From Diatrype stigma (Eukaryota > Ascomycota > Sordariomycetes > Xylariales > Diatrypaceae), in contig JAKJXP020000041.1 in NCBI GenBank assembly GCA_022225965.2, positions 1 through 64,000 of the forward strand: 64,000 bases of DNA, read 5' to 3'. The position numbers and the translations under genes are program-made. The notes beneath the pieces are model-generated. The model was not told where the DNA came from. It did not search any database and worked only from the letters and a program-made list of their open reading frames with translations. Positions within the stretch are counted from its first letter, which is position 1; each line of letters opens with the position of its first letter. This document shows, piece after piece, positions 1 through 12,800 of this stretch.

Positions 1-429
1 GTTGGCTGGGGGGGGGGGGGGGCTGCCAGTCGACGGCGGGGTCGTCGAATAGTAGGCGGCTCGGCGGATGGTTATAAGGGGGGACGTCGTATGGAAAAAG
101 GGGACGTTAGGTCTGCGAAAAGGGCAGGGGACGTCGTAATCGGTACCAGCGGCTGGCGGCATATCGGCTATTGGTTGGCGCAAGTCGGTAAGTCGGAAAT
201 CGATAACGGATGGCAGAATTCTGCCGGGTTTGTTACCATTAGCTAGCGGCGTCGAATAAGGCCCGTTCGATTTGCGTCGCCTATATGCGGCTTAATAGCT
301 ACGTATTTCGATTAATTAATCGTTATTTACCATAGCAATTACTGGACTCAATAAACTTAACTAAAATACGAATAATTTAATTATTTATTTAAGTAATAAT
401 CCTTTTAACGTATAATATTACTAAAGGCG

Positions 430-1170
430 ATATTTTTAATATAAACGAAAAGGAAATAATAAAGGGAATTAAAAATAATGCTAAGGTAGTTATTTTTTAA
501 AGGATTAAATAAGCCTTTAATAATTAGTTCGAAAATCGCGAATGGGTATTTATTATCGAATGTATTAATTTAAAAAACTATAGCTTTTCGCTTTATATTA
601 TTTTTTAAGGCCAGCGAATATAATAAAGCTAAATAAATAAAGCCATTAATAGTTAAACGATAATCCAGATTAACCCGAATGGATAAATTAATTAAGAGAT
701 TGCCTTTAATTAGTTAAAACATTTCGACCATTATACGAAGCCCTTATTACATGGCACCTATAGGTTATTAATTCTTAATGGGCATTCGAGCCACATTTTC
801 TTCGAATTTGTTAAGTATTATAACGAAAACAAAATCTTACCCCTTTATTTCCTTCCTTACGTTATATATATATTATAACCTTTTAACGTTAATATTTTTA
901 ATTTATTAATTAAGCTGTATAAGAAGATTATTAACGAATGGTCCTTATTCGGAGCTCGGACCGTTAATAACCGGCATTTTCTGCTGTATTATTAGGAAGC
1001 TCGACGATTCATTGTATCGAATATACCAGGTACTTGAAAAAATTCGGAATTGTTACCATTTAATCCAAACAAAGTACTTTCTAAATACCGGCCGCAAACG
1101 CCCCTATCGGCTACGTTCCGAAATTTCAACGGGCAGCAAGGTTGTGATTTTGTTACTAATAGTTAGTCCG
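430..1170 (+). pseudogene. Fot1/pogo-type DDE transposase relic
   Basis: One frame, read through stops, gives a recognisable Fot1/pogo (Tc1-mariner superfamily) transposase. In order it shows an FNINEKE segment (family FNMDETG) near 435, ENREWVFIIECIN near 530, a WLKHFD-like LKHFDHYTKPLL near 715, YRLLILNGHSSH near 760 (family RLLILDGHGSH), NKILPLYFLP near 830, PFNVNIF and NEWSLFG up to 960, and ELLPFNPNKVLSK near 1050-1085. Both recognisable catalytic Asp positions read Asn, and several Gln/Trp positions are stops, so it cannot be active. The N-terminal DNA-binding part and terminal inverted repeats were not identified. The C-terminal end runs straight into an inverted-repeat element. The family call rests on motif order; exact ends are approximate. 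Confidence 0.8.
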
Positions 1171-1830
1171 GCCCCGGACTAAAACTAATTTAGTTATTTC
1201 AGTGCCGAACTAAAACTAATTAATATTCCTTAGTCCGATTACGTAATTTAGTTAGTTAGTCCGGGCCCGAACTAAGGACTAACTAAATTAGTTAGTTAGT
1301 AACTAAGAAAAAACTAAAGAATAATCTTAAACTTAAGAAATATTAAATTATTACATAAATAATAAAATATAACTAATATCGTAAAGATTAAATAAAATAA
1401 ATAAGGTTTTATATAAAACTCGTAATATAATTCCGTATATACAATTTTATATAATTTATTTTATACGTAATATATGTATTAATAATTTTATATAAAAATA
1501 TTAACTAAAAGATACATTATATTTTATTCGTTTTCACGAATTTACTTATAAGTGCTATATAAAAGGTTCTTTAATTTAAACGATATATAAATACATTATA
1601 AGCTTATAATTTTAAGGCTTAAGTTTTGGAATTTCAAAATTAAGCTTTAGTTTTTAGTCTTTTTTAGTTACTAACTAACTAACTAAAATTATTCCTTAGT
1701 TAATTCGGCCTCGGATTAAAACTAATTTAGTTATTCCAGGCCTGGACTAAAACTAAGAAAGTTAGTCCGGGTCCGGACTAAAACTAATTAGTTAATTAGT
1801 AACTAAAAACGAACTAAAAACTAATTCCCG
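1150..1830. mobile_element. Non-autonomous inverted-repeat (MITE-like) element with palindromic motifs
   Basis: About 150 bp at the left (1150-1310) recur in inverted orientation at the right (1660-1825), around an AT-rich core without coding potential. Both arms are built from copies of a TTAGTCCGG-nn-CCGGACTAA palindrome. There is a perfect-armed copy at 1165-1180 and another at 1764-1779, with degenerate copies near 1200, 1235, 1260, 1710 and 1740. These are joined by AACTAATTTAGTTA-type spacers. Such repeated subterminal motifs usually bind transposase. The core-facing ends of both arms also match (GTTAGTAACTAA followed by AAACTAAAG and ACTTAAG). The element begins within the last readable part of the Fot1 relic, so it probably inserted there. 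No target-site duplication was resolved and the superfamily is unassigned. Confidence 0.7.
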
Positions 1831-1849
1831 TATTATCGATGCAAAAGTA

Positions 1850-3260
1850 TAAACCTATTAGAAGGGGATTTAAGTCGTATTAAACGTTTTTTGTTTATTA
1901 TACCGCTTTACGTACGGCTATTATTTTATCGTCGAAAACTTTTGCGTTTAAAAGTAATCCATTGGTTACGTATAAACGTTTGCCGCCTTAATAAGCAACG
2001 AAACCCCAATTAATTCGGTCGATTTTAAAGCCATTAAAGTAAATAATTAGGTTTCGAAAAAGAATGGATTCGAGCCATTTTTTATAAACGTCTTTTCCTT
2101 TTTTTTTATCGGTTAGGACGAAAAGCGGTTTATTTAGCCATTTCTTATTTAGGAATAAAAGGCGGGAACAGTTTGTCCTTAAGTTTAAAGTTAATTGCAG
2201 TCGTATAGGCCATCGTTTTTTTGGTTGGTTAATTTGCTATACGACCGGATAAGCCAGATCCAAATTACGGAACCGGATAGCGTGTCTTTTTCGTATTTGT
2301 TCGTATATTATTTCCATAAAGGGGATTTCTGATTTGCGGTATAAAATAAGACAGGAAAAAAAGAAAATGGGGCGTTAGGATTTTATTGCCGTAAAATCGA
2401 ACTTATTTATTTTAAGAAGCATAATAACCTCGGCTATACAAAAAGACGTTAAATAGTAACCGTGCCGTAGGTACCTTCCGTATAAAGTACGGATAGCGTC
2501 TTTAATAATCGGTTACGCATATTGAAATAACAGGGCCGTTAGTCCGTTTTTTTCCGGGGCCGTATTGGAGGTTTTGATATAAACGTTTTTTGCTTTTGCC
2601 ATCGTTATTGTTCAGTCTTATGGGATTGATTCGTAGGTATGGGCTATTACCGAAGGATCGGCCGCGAAGGGGTCCATGTTATAAGACTTAAATGGGCGTT
2701 ACGGGTCGTCGATGTCTTCGCCGTTTGCTTATAAGACGAGAACTTTATGCCGGAAGTAATTGATTTTTTCTTCCGTATTTGTTATTATTCGGTTGCCGTT
2801 TATTATTGGGGGACTCGGAAGTTATTCTTAAGCTTGTGCAGTCGTTTTTACGTCGTATATAACGTAAGATGCTAAGTTTAGTACCGACTTTTTAGGCAGA
2901 GCCCCGAATTATTGGTGATTAATAATGCCTTTACGAATGGCTATTATTAATATGCGTTTAATAATTAGCCGTTTCAGGCCTTTTTCAAAATAGGGAAAAA
3001 AATGAAACGCTAGGATTTTACGGCCGTAAAGTCGGATTTGCTTATTTTTGGAAACATAACGATTTCGGCGGTACGAAAGGACGTTAAGTAATAGCCATAA
3101 CGCAAGCAGTTTTCGTAAAACGTGTAAACGGCGTTTTTAATAGCCGGCTATACGTATTGAAATAACATAGCTAGTAAGCCGTTTTTTTCCGGTACCGTAT
3201 TAAAGGTTTTAATATAAACGTTTTTTATTTCCGCTGTTTTTACCGATTAGTTTCATAAAA
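1850..3260 (-). mobile_element. Decayed LINE fragments (3' part and two N-terminal RT copies)
   Basis: Two adjacent stretches, about 2390-2620 and 3030-3240, are diverged copies of the same sequence. It matches about 5800-6000 in the better preserved LINE to the right, which encodes the N-terminal side of a reverse transcriptase. A further piece (about 2670-2840) matches 9868-10040, and 1905-2320 matches 4312-4730. All matches are in the same orientation, so these are fragments of the same minus-strand family. The segment corresponding to the RT core (5270-5640 in the other copy) appears absent between 2320 and 2390, suggesting an internal deletion or a mosaic of copies. No open frame survives. 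Confidence 0.65.
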
Positions 3261-4300
3261 TTAATTTATAAAATGCGAATAATTATTAAAGAATTAATAA
3301 TAATAATAATGATATATTTTTACGTCCGGATGGACCTGTCTACCTATTTAATTCTTTCGTCTCCGTAAAGGGTACTGTGAAGAATTAAGCTAATTATATG
3401 GTTCGATACTGTATAATATATAAAACGGCTGGAATATTAAGGGCATATCCGAGATAAAACGCAAACGTATTAACAGAACATTAAGAAAACATAATTAGGA
3501 AAGGATTTTTATTCTTTACTGGCCGGTTATATCCCTTTTTAAAGCCTTACCGTCCTGCCTTAATTTAAAGCGAATCCATCGTATCGTTATTTCGTATTAC
3601 TTATTAATATAAATATGCCTTCTCGAAAAAAACAACGAAGTTTCTATGGCCATTATAGCCAAAAAGTTCTTCCGCTTCGCGCTTTCGGCGGATACCTAAT
3701 ATCCTAAAGGCGCCTTAAAATAAGTCGCATTGCATAATATAACCTGGAATTTTTTTTTTTCGTACCTGCAATAACACTTTATCTTAAGGTAATTAAATCG
3801 TCGATAATACGGAACAAAGTTTTCATGGCCAGAACGCTTAACGAAAAATCGATAAAGTATTAATCGAATAAGGGTAAGCTCCTTAAGGGGCTTGCCTGTT
3901 TCGAATTTCCAGCGTATATACAAAAAGGAAATATTACGTAATCACTAAATCGAAAAAACGAATAAACGTTTTCTTTTGTTAATGCATCGGAAGTATATAA
4001 GGATTATAGCTCGGAAAGGGTCGTTATCGGATACATGGTTAATAGGAAGGTTAATTCCAAGCTTGGCCTAGACGTCTATTATTTCGTTTCTTTCGATATT
4101 AACATATTTAAAAGCCTATTAAATAAAAAAGGCTTTAAAACGAATACATACGATAGCTTCGTAAAACTAAAGGAAATCGCTTTAAGAATTATTCGAAAAG
4201 TTGCTTATAAAGTACCGGATAATTGCGGTATTATTAATGCAAAAATATATATTTAAAAAAGGGATATTTAGGTTATATCAGTTATTTTTTACTTATTGGG
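3260..4300. other. AT-rich degenerate sequence, no gene recognised
   Basis: This stretch lies between the left LINE fragments and the 3' end of the better preserved LINE copy. It starts with a short run of TAA triplets (about 3290-3312), of the kind found at LINE 3' ends. It contains a 73-codon + strand frame (4035-4256) and a 75-codon - strand frame (3696-3923). Both have AT-driven composition and no recognisable motif. It may be 3' LINE sequence (RNase H or 3' UTR), but nothing I can read proves that. Confidence 0.4.
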
Positions 4301-7300
4301 CTACTTATTAAACGGCAACGACCTTTTCGTCGAAAACCTTTGCGTTAAGCAGTAGCCTATAAAAGGCGTGGACGCGTTAGCCGCCTTAATAAACAACGAA
4401 GCCCCAACCTATGCAGTCGATCCTGAAGCCGTTAAAGTAAATAATAAGGTCGAAAGGAAAAAAAAAGAAGAGCCATTTTATATGCTTCTTTTTTTTTTTT
4501 TTTTTGTCGGTTAAAAACGGAAGCAAAAAAGTTAACCATTTCTTTTCTAAAAGTAAAAGACGTAAGCACTTTTCGATTAGGTTTATAGCAAGCTGCAATC
4601 GGATGGGCCATTTGTTTTTAAATTATTGAAACCGTATAACCATGGGATATACGGGATTAAATATACGCAAGCGTATAATATGTCGTAGTCGTATTTGTTC
4701 GTATATTACTTTAGCGGAAAATAGGCTAGCCTTTTTATGCAATATAGGAATGCAAGTAGTCCTTTAAACCGGCAAAATCGTACGTACGGCTATTCTAAAT
4801 GGTTTATTAGTAATATTAAAATATCTAAGTACCTATATTTATACTAAATCCCTTTCCTTTATAACGGGGCGCTTTAATCCTGGATACCAGGCTTCGGCTT
4901 CGTATGTAACCACCGGTAATACGTACGCTTTAACCGCCATTATTATTTTATCGAACGAAATACCATAAATAACCTTATTTAAATGCCGGATATAATTAAT
5001 TACGCATAAGGCCTTAATAGCCCATTTACGCGTATATTCCTTAAAGTCAAGCTTGGCGTCGAAAAAAACCCTTAATTAACGAATGAATTCGCTTTCAACT
5101 TTAACCGTAAAATCCTTAATAATCCGCATTAGGGTTTTATACGGTACGCAACTTTTATAAAAATGCTATAGGTTGCTTTTAGCTGGGTCGAAAGTAAATG
5201 CGTTATTTTTACCCCATACTAGGATATTTCGTACGTTTTTCTCTAAAAAAGCCGATATTTCCTTAATAATGCGCCTTATTCAAATAATCGCAATGTCGTC
5301 TACGTATCTAAATCTAAACAACGGAAGGCCTTTCCGAAACAAAGGCTCCGTATATAACATAAACAGGATTAAAAAAATAAGCGAACCCTATAACACGCCA
5401 TACGTAAAAAATTTAATATCGGTAATAACGTTTTTTATTCGTATAAAGGCTAACCGGTTAATTATAAAGGAATTTATTTAACATACGAACCGTTTATTCC
5501 AGCTTTATTGCTTTAGCCTTAAAATTAATCGCTTTCGAAATACCGCATTAAAAGCCCCGGAAACGTCCATCATAAATAAAGACGCTATTTTATTTTAAAC
5601 AAATGCCAATTTTATATCATAAATAACGCAAGCGGCCAAGTTTAATACTAAGCGTTTAAATAACGCATCAAACTGCTGGATACTAATTACTTCCGTTTTA
5701 ATAGCAATTATCAATATACGCCGGGCTATAAGTCTTTTTAATTCTTTACCGAAACAAAACAAAAGGAAAATGAACCTTTAGGACTTAACCTTAATAAAGT
5801 TATCCTTGCCGACTTTAAGAAGCATTATTACTTCCGCCGTCCGAAACGGGATGGAATGGTAACCGTATTTAAAACAACCCTTATATAACAACCGAATGGA
5901 TCCGCTAAGAATTGGCCATACAAATTAAAACAAAATAACGCTTAAACCGTTCTTATTCGGGGCCGTATTTGCTGTTTTAATATATACGTATTCCGCCTTT
6001 GCCAGTATTACCCTTTAGTCCTAAGAAATTAAATCGTGGATATATGCTATTGCGTTGGGATCGGCCGAAAATGAATCGAAATCGACCGGCTTTAACGGCT
6101 TCCAGGAATCCTTTATATTATCTCCGTCCGTTTATAAAACTAATACTTTTTGCCGAAAAAAATCGATTTTCCCTAATATATCCGTAATTACTTTGCCGTT
6201 ATCCGTTATTAAAAAGACGCGAAAATTATTTTTAAACTTATGCTAGCCCATAATGTTATAAATGGATTTATCCTTTAATGCGCCATTAATCCGCCGTTTT
6301 TAATATTACTTTTTCGCTTTTCTAACTGTATTGCGATGTTTTTTTATTATTTTAGGTTCGGATATACCGCCGTTTGCGCGTACCGAAATCCGTAACAGGA
6401 TCGTTACGAACTTGCATTCGTCGTTCCATTACGAGGCGTCTCTTTCCTTGTTATAACGTATTTTTCCCGTAGCTTTTATGGCTATAATAAAAACCTAAAG
6501 AAATCTATTTATTAAGGCTTCCGTCTTTTTTGTTAAATCCGGAATAAAAAGCGTTTCGATCCAATAGGTACATATTAACTAAACGAAACGCAATATTTCC
6601 TTTAACGGAATGTTAAATTTGTCCTTAAATAATTGCGGTACCTTATTTACCGGAACCCGTCCTAAAATAATATAATGGTCCGAATTAACGTATAGCGTAT
6701 CCTTTATTTAAGCCGTAATGCCCAAAATATTAAATATAAAGAGGTTAATAATATTGCCATGCTAATTCGTGGATTAGCCATTATTATATACCTAAAGCTC
6801 CTAGGCCTTAAGCCAGTCGGTTATTTTTTACTTTAAACCGCCGTATTTCTTTTTACAAAAAGGCTATTACGATTAATAAATAGCATTAAAGTCTCCCGTT
6901 ATTACGCAATTTAGTCCTGGTTTCCATTAATCCAGGCACCTAAATAATTCGTATAATACGTCGTTATCCAAATAAATGTTGCCAATAATAATATCGTTAA
7001 TTTATATAATACATGCGTTCCGAAAAACGAATAATCGAAACTGTATTATATTTAAAATAAGGTTTTTACGGATATATATAAGAATTCGGAAAAAAATAAC
7101 CATCTAGTTTTCCGTTAAGAAAAATATATCGTATTTAAAGTATATCTTAATTTATCGTTTAACGGATATAACGATCCAAAATTCCTAAATAAGTATTACG
7201 TCGACCTAAACAAATCAGGCCATATAAAGAATTATGTCGTAAATAAAACCTCCTTTTCGGATATTTATTTGCATTATTTTAAATAACCTAAGGGTTTTAT

Positions 7301-9840
7301 TATTACTTTAATTTTAACGCTTCCGTTTCGTTATTACCAGAACGTATCGCTAATGCGTCCATTAAGAATTAAAATCTTCTTTTTTTCTTTAACCGCGCGT
7401 TATACGTCGTTAATATTATAATAGCGGTTAGGTTTGGAAATATTAGCCAATTCGTCGTAATCGTCGGCCTATCGAAAAAAAGCGTTAACGATCCGGTTTG
7501 CAAGTTTCCGGGATCTTTTTTTCGCCGCTTTATGCATTTTAAGGTCCAAAGGGTTTATAATTGGAACTATTGCCGCGAACGATATAAAAAAGGGTGCTTA
7601 AGCGAATTCGTTTTCGTTCTCGTCCGAATTCGGAACGTCGTTCCTTTTTTTTTTCCGCATTTATAGCCATAAGTCGAAAAAAAAAAAGAATATAAGCGGT
7701 GCCGTCGTTCCTAAAGGGGCGATCGGGATATTTCTTATTCTTTAGAAACTTCTATGGCCGTAGCCGTAACCGAAATAGCCGTTAATGCCATTGCCGGCGT
7801 ATTAGCCTATTCGGTTTCCTATATCTGCCATCTTTATGCTTAAGCAAGGGCCAATTATTATTCATATATTACCAACATATTTTTAATACGTTCCTATTGT
7901 TTTGCAATAAAACGTTACTTTTATAAGCAACAAACTGCTTTCTCGTTCCGTCGAATTATTAACGTCGGAAACTTAAAGGAATTTATCTTAACATTTTCCG
8001 AATGCTATAAATTCTTTAAATGGGAATACGTGAAATATGCGAATTAAACGGGTTAAATAAATTGCATAATTTAGACCTAAATCCGCGCCTGTACTTACGT
8101 TTTTTTATCGCCTTTTTTTTTCTTAAAAGCGGCGTTATAAGCTTATTTATTTAATTATCGGATATTTACGAATTATTCCTTAATGGGTCGAATTATTTTG
8201 CCCTTCCGTTTAATTAATCGAATAGGGCATATTATGGAATTAAAAAAATGAAAACCTTTGTAATTAAGGCACTTTACGTTGCTCTTATAAACGTCCTTAT
8301 TCTTTATAAATAAATATAATTTCCTAATTTTGCCGCATTTCCTGTACTTAAATTTATTCGTATAATTCCTATTATCGTAAAATCCGAGGCATATATCGCA
8401 TTAAGTAATTTTCGAAGCTTTTATAAGTAACTTGGATAGCCTTAATTCAAAAATCCGGAACTTCTTAACCGGCTATATAAATATAGCGATCTATTCCTGG
8501 ACGGAAACGCCAAGGGTGTATTTTTTCGACCGGTAAAATGTTATTAATTTAGTATTGGTTTGCGCCGTAATTTCCGTACTAATAACCTTATCAATAAATT
8601 AATAGCCTATTAATATTATAAAGGTTTTAGGAACTTTTATTAATACGTATATAAACCACTGTTATGCCTTTTTTAATTTTAGGTTATTTATTTTTATTAT
8701 TGCTTCCAATATGTATTAACGGGTTATACTATTACGAAGGCGTATTACTTAGTCTGTTTTTATTTTTTGGATATCGGTAATATTTTTAAGGTCCAGCTTA
8801 AATATATTCATTAAATTGGTTCGAACGTTTTATAATCGGAAATTATATTATACGTAATTAAGGCCGATACGTATAAAAAGGCAATTATCTGGCTTGTTTC
8901 CTTTAGAAATAAGAATAGATACGGACTTGCTTTTGCCTTTAATCCTTTTAGCCTTAAGATCGGCGATATTTTATTCCTTATATTGTCCTATTAAAAATGC
9001 CGTTATTATTACGTATATAAAGACAAAGAATGCGGTTATAACAAATGCAATGGCCTACGAAAAAAACGAAATACGTTTTTTCTTAACCGGAAGAAATACG
9101 GATATAAACGACCTTATAATAAGTGGAATATCCGGAAAGTATTTTGATTCGTTTATTACCTTTAAAGCCTTTATAAGAAAAGTTAAAAAAGCATACCTAA
9201 ATTAAGCCAGTTTTGCTATTACCTTTATTATTAGGCGTTATAAAAATATGGCCGCATTATTCGGATAATTTAAGTTCGTTAATTTAATAATAAATCTCCT
9301 AATATATTAATAAACCAATTTAATCCATTAAATATATATTAAGCATTAAAAGCCCTTTAATACCGTATCTAGATACGATAATAAGATAATAAGCATTTCG
9401 AATTTAATACGTATACCAGCTTTTTTTTTTTTACGTAAATTCCTAATAATAACCAAAAACGAATTTAAAGGGGGGTTTTTTGGGGCCCCGAATAAGGGGA
9501 ATTCCAAATTTCCGCCGGACTTGTATCTTTTAGACGCAATAAGTTTGTAAATCCTTAAAATGCCATTCCGATATAAATTAATAGGAATGGCTTCTTAAAT
9601 AGTTGGATCTTTCGTAGGTGCGGGAGGGTTTTTGGATATCGTAAGAGCTGGTTTTGTAAATTCGGCTCCGGGAAGTTATGGAAGTTATAACGGCGTTATA
9701 GGCCGCTAAGAAAGGCGAGGGTCCGCCATTTTTGGGGATATGCCTGATCCAAGGGCACGAGCAATAAAGCTTACGATATGTGTAAGAACTGAGCAAAGAT
9801 AAGTTTTGGCAGAGTATAGGGATAGGAAAAGAGAATTGTA
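4300..9840 (-). mobile_element. Decayed full-length-like non-LTR retrotransposon (LINE), copy A
   Basis: On the minus strand the expected LINE order can be read despite stops. A zinc-knuckle region of the gag-like ORF1 lies near 8350-8250 (KCGK followed by VKCLNYKG). An APE-type endonuclease motif, VITGDFNAIY, lies at about 6905-6880. The N-terminal RT segment FRTAEVIMLLKVGKD is near 5850-5800. RT motifs follow: MDVSGAFNAVF with KRLILRLK (about 5575-5520), GVL*GSLIFLILF (about 5400-5370; family GVPQGSPLSPILF) and RFRYVDDIAII (about 5312-5285; family YADD). The stop in GVL*GS is a CAG-to-TAG change, as expected from RIP. The 5' end at about 9840 is set by a block near 9740-9830 that recurs near 13,350-13,440 at the 5' end of copy B. 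The 3' end is uncertain. Domain order fits the Tad/I-like fungal LINEs. Confidence 0.8.
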
Positions 9841-9859
9841 GGTGGATGTTATTAAAGAA

Positions 9860-12800
9860 TTAAACGTAAAGGGGTCCATATTATAAAACTTAAGCGGGCG
9901 TTATGGGTCGTCGATGTTTTCGCCGTCGGCTTATAGAATAAAAACTTTATGCCGGAAATAATTGATTTTTTTTTCGTATTTGTTATTATCCGGTTGCCGT
10001 TTATTATTAAAGGGATTCGGAAGTTATTTTTAAATTTGTGCCATTTTATTATGTTATAAATAAACTTATTCGAAATAACGTTAATTATTTGTCGTTTTTA
10101 GTATTGCTTTTCGAATAATGAACTTGTGCTTTTTTTATTACGTTTTAATTCGGGACCTTATTTTTTAGTACTAATTGTCGTATTCGTTTAGTAATTTCGT
10201 CCGCGGTTATATTTAGGCTTTTTTAACGCTTTTATTACCTAATAAAGAGTTTTTAATAATAAATGAATTAGGTTTTTGCATTTTTAGGCTAATGTAAATG
10301 CAATTGGTTTTTCCGTTTAATATATATAAATAAACTAAAAGAATTTAAGAGCTATATTATTAAAAAGGTAAATTTGGATTTAAGGACTTTGCCGGATTTA
10401 TTAATTAAAACTTTATTAATTAAGATATAATGGTCGGAATTTATATATATATTGTTATTAATTCCTATCGAACTTTCCGATATATTAAAAGTTATAAAAT
10501 CGATAATGTTATTTAAATAATGCGTAGGTTTATTTTTATTAAAAACCTATAGGTCTTGGTTTTCGAACCAATTTATTACTTTCCATTTGGGCCCGTTATA
10601 TTTTTTACGTTATTACGGCTATTACGTTTAATATATTACGTTAAAATTTCCTGTTATAACTTTTCGGAAACCGGATTTCCATTATTCCAGTTTTTCGAAT
10701 AACGCATAAGGTACGTTATTATTTAAGTAAACGTTTTTAATAGTAACGTCGTTAATTTATACGATAATTACGTTCTTAATAATAAAAGGACGTAATTATG
10801 TAATATTAAGGTTCGGATTTTTTCGGACGTATATAAAAACCTTGGAATACTTTATTTAATTTTTTACCGATAAGAAAGTATCGTATCGGGAATAAGTTTT
10901 AATTTATTTTTTGCCGTAGGATATTATTATTTACGGTTTTTATATTAATACGACGTTTATTTTTATATCGTCCGTCGTTTTAAGTGTTATGTTATATATG
11001 GTGTCTTTTTTTTTCTTATAAATATTAACTTATATTATAAGAAGTTATTTAAAAAATCGGGCGGTACTGTTATAAAGGGACTAAAATCGTTCCGTTATTT
11101 CCATCGGTCGTAAAAGTTTGCTTTTTTCCGAACGTGTCGCGCCTTTTTTTTCGTCGGTTTTCATAAGGATCGGATTTTTTTCCAGAAGGAATAACCCTAT
11201 ATAAACGGAAAGTATTTATTGACTCGTTTATGTTATCGTCGGCGCCTATTATTAGGACGCTTTTAACGATGGCTTTACGGAATCGGACTTAGCGTTCGTT
11301 TGCTGCTTAAATAACGTTTAAAATAAAGGGGCCCGCTAAAATGAAATATTCCTTTGCGTCGTTATTGTCGTCGTAATATAAAAGGTCGTTCCCTTTTTCG
11401 TTAACGTCGTTAATATAGATATTTTCGTTTTCATTTTCTTTTTTTTTTTTGCTGCTTTAAACAGGAACGAAAAAATGAATATAAATCCGGGCAAGAACGG
11501 GGGCCAAAACCGGAACGGACGCAGGGACAAGGGCAAAGGCTTAAAGGAAGATCCGGCGTATTGCCGGTTGCGGTAAAGAAAATAACAACGGCCGTATTTT
11601 AGGCGTTTTAGGGCCGGCCGGCATAAGGAATCCCATAGGGTCATTTTCCTTTTTCTTTTGTCGCGAAATCCTTATGTTTATATTTAGATTTAAACTTAAA
11701 CTTAGGTTTAAATTATTTAAAAATGTTATTAAGCCTTTTTCTTTTTTAAGCATTTTGTTATATTGTTATTTCCTTAGTTATTTAATTTTAATTAATTATT
11801 ATTTAATTAATCGGATAATCTTGTTATTTTCTTCGTAAACCGGGCTAAACATGTTAATAAATCGAACTTATAAGAGCTGCAGTAATTAAAGCATTTAACC
11901 TCGTTTTTATAAACGCCTTTTTAACGAATAATTTCGTATACCTTATATTTTTTGCCGCATTATTAATAACGCAAATCTTTATTACAATAGCGTTCGTTAT
12001 AAAAGCTAAAACAAATTCGGCACTGAATAATTTTAAACCCCCTAATAATAAGTTTTTCCGAATGGAAACTAAATACCTTAAAACGTTTAACGGTTTAAAA
12101 AAAAGCTATAACCCATTCCTAAATCAAAACGCCCGGGACGTATCGTTTGGAACGATATAAAGAAATGGGATCGATATCCGTTTAGGCTATTATTTTAATT
12201 TTAATAATCGTATCGATAAATTAAAGGCCTACGTAAATGCGGAATTCCTTTAAGACCCCGATTAAAATGTATATATACCAATCCTTAATTTTAAAGGCTT
12301 TATCGAGAATATGTTATTTAGCGATATTATTACGAAAACGTAGTATTTATTTAATTTTAATTTTTTAAGCATTAATGATTTTGTTTTTAAATTAAGCTTT
12401 AAGATATCGACCATTATAGCCCGGACGTTTATAAGGCGCAATGCGTGCCATGAATAATTAGGAATAAGCCGTAAAAAAAATCGATTATCGGCTTTTTTCG
12501 CGGATTAAGGTTATATCGATTAATTAGGACCTGACTTTTTTTTTGGGGCTTTTTCTTAATGTTGGTTTATTCCTAAGTATTGCTTTTATTATTTTTATAA
12601 CGGACTGCCGTTATATATAATTAAGGCGCTACATAATATAGCGGCAATAATGTGGCATTTTTTACAATAAGGGGAATAAACGATACGCGTTTTCCGCCAA
12701 AAAAAGCGTACTTTTAGGGGATTCGTTAAAAACGAAGTCGATAGGATTTTCCAGCGGAATTGGAAAAGGCGCATAACGAAAGGCCGCTAGGCCTTTTGTT

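Noticed and set aside
4035..4256. 73-codon + strand frame in the AT-rich block.
   Set aside because: No recognisable motif; composition matches its decayed surroundings.
5173..5481. 102-codon + strand frame.
   Set aside because: It is antisense to the reverse-transcriptase motifs of LINE copy A, which explain this sequence.
8894..9205. 103-codon + strand frame in the AT-rich block.
   Set aside because: It lies antisense to LINE copy A (5' region), has an Ile/Lys/Asn-driven composition and no motif.
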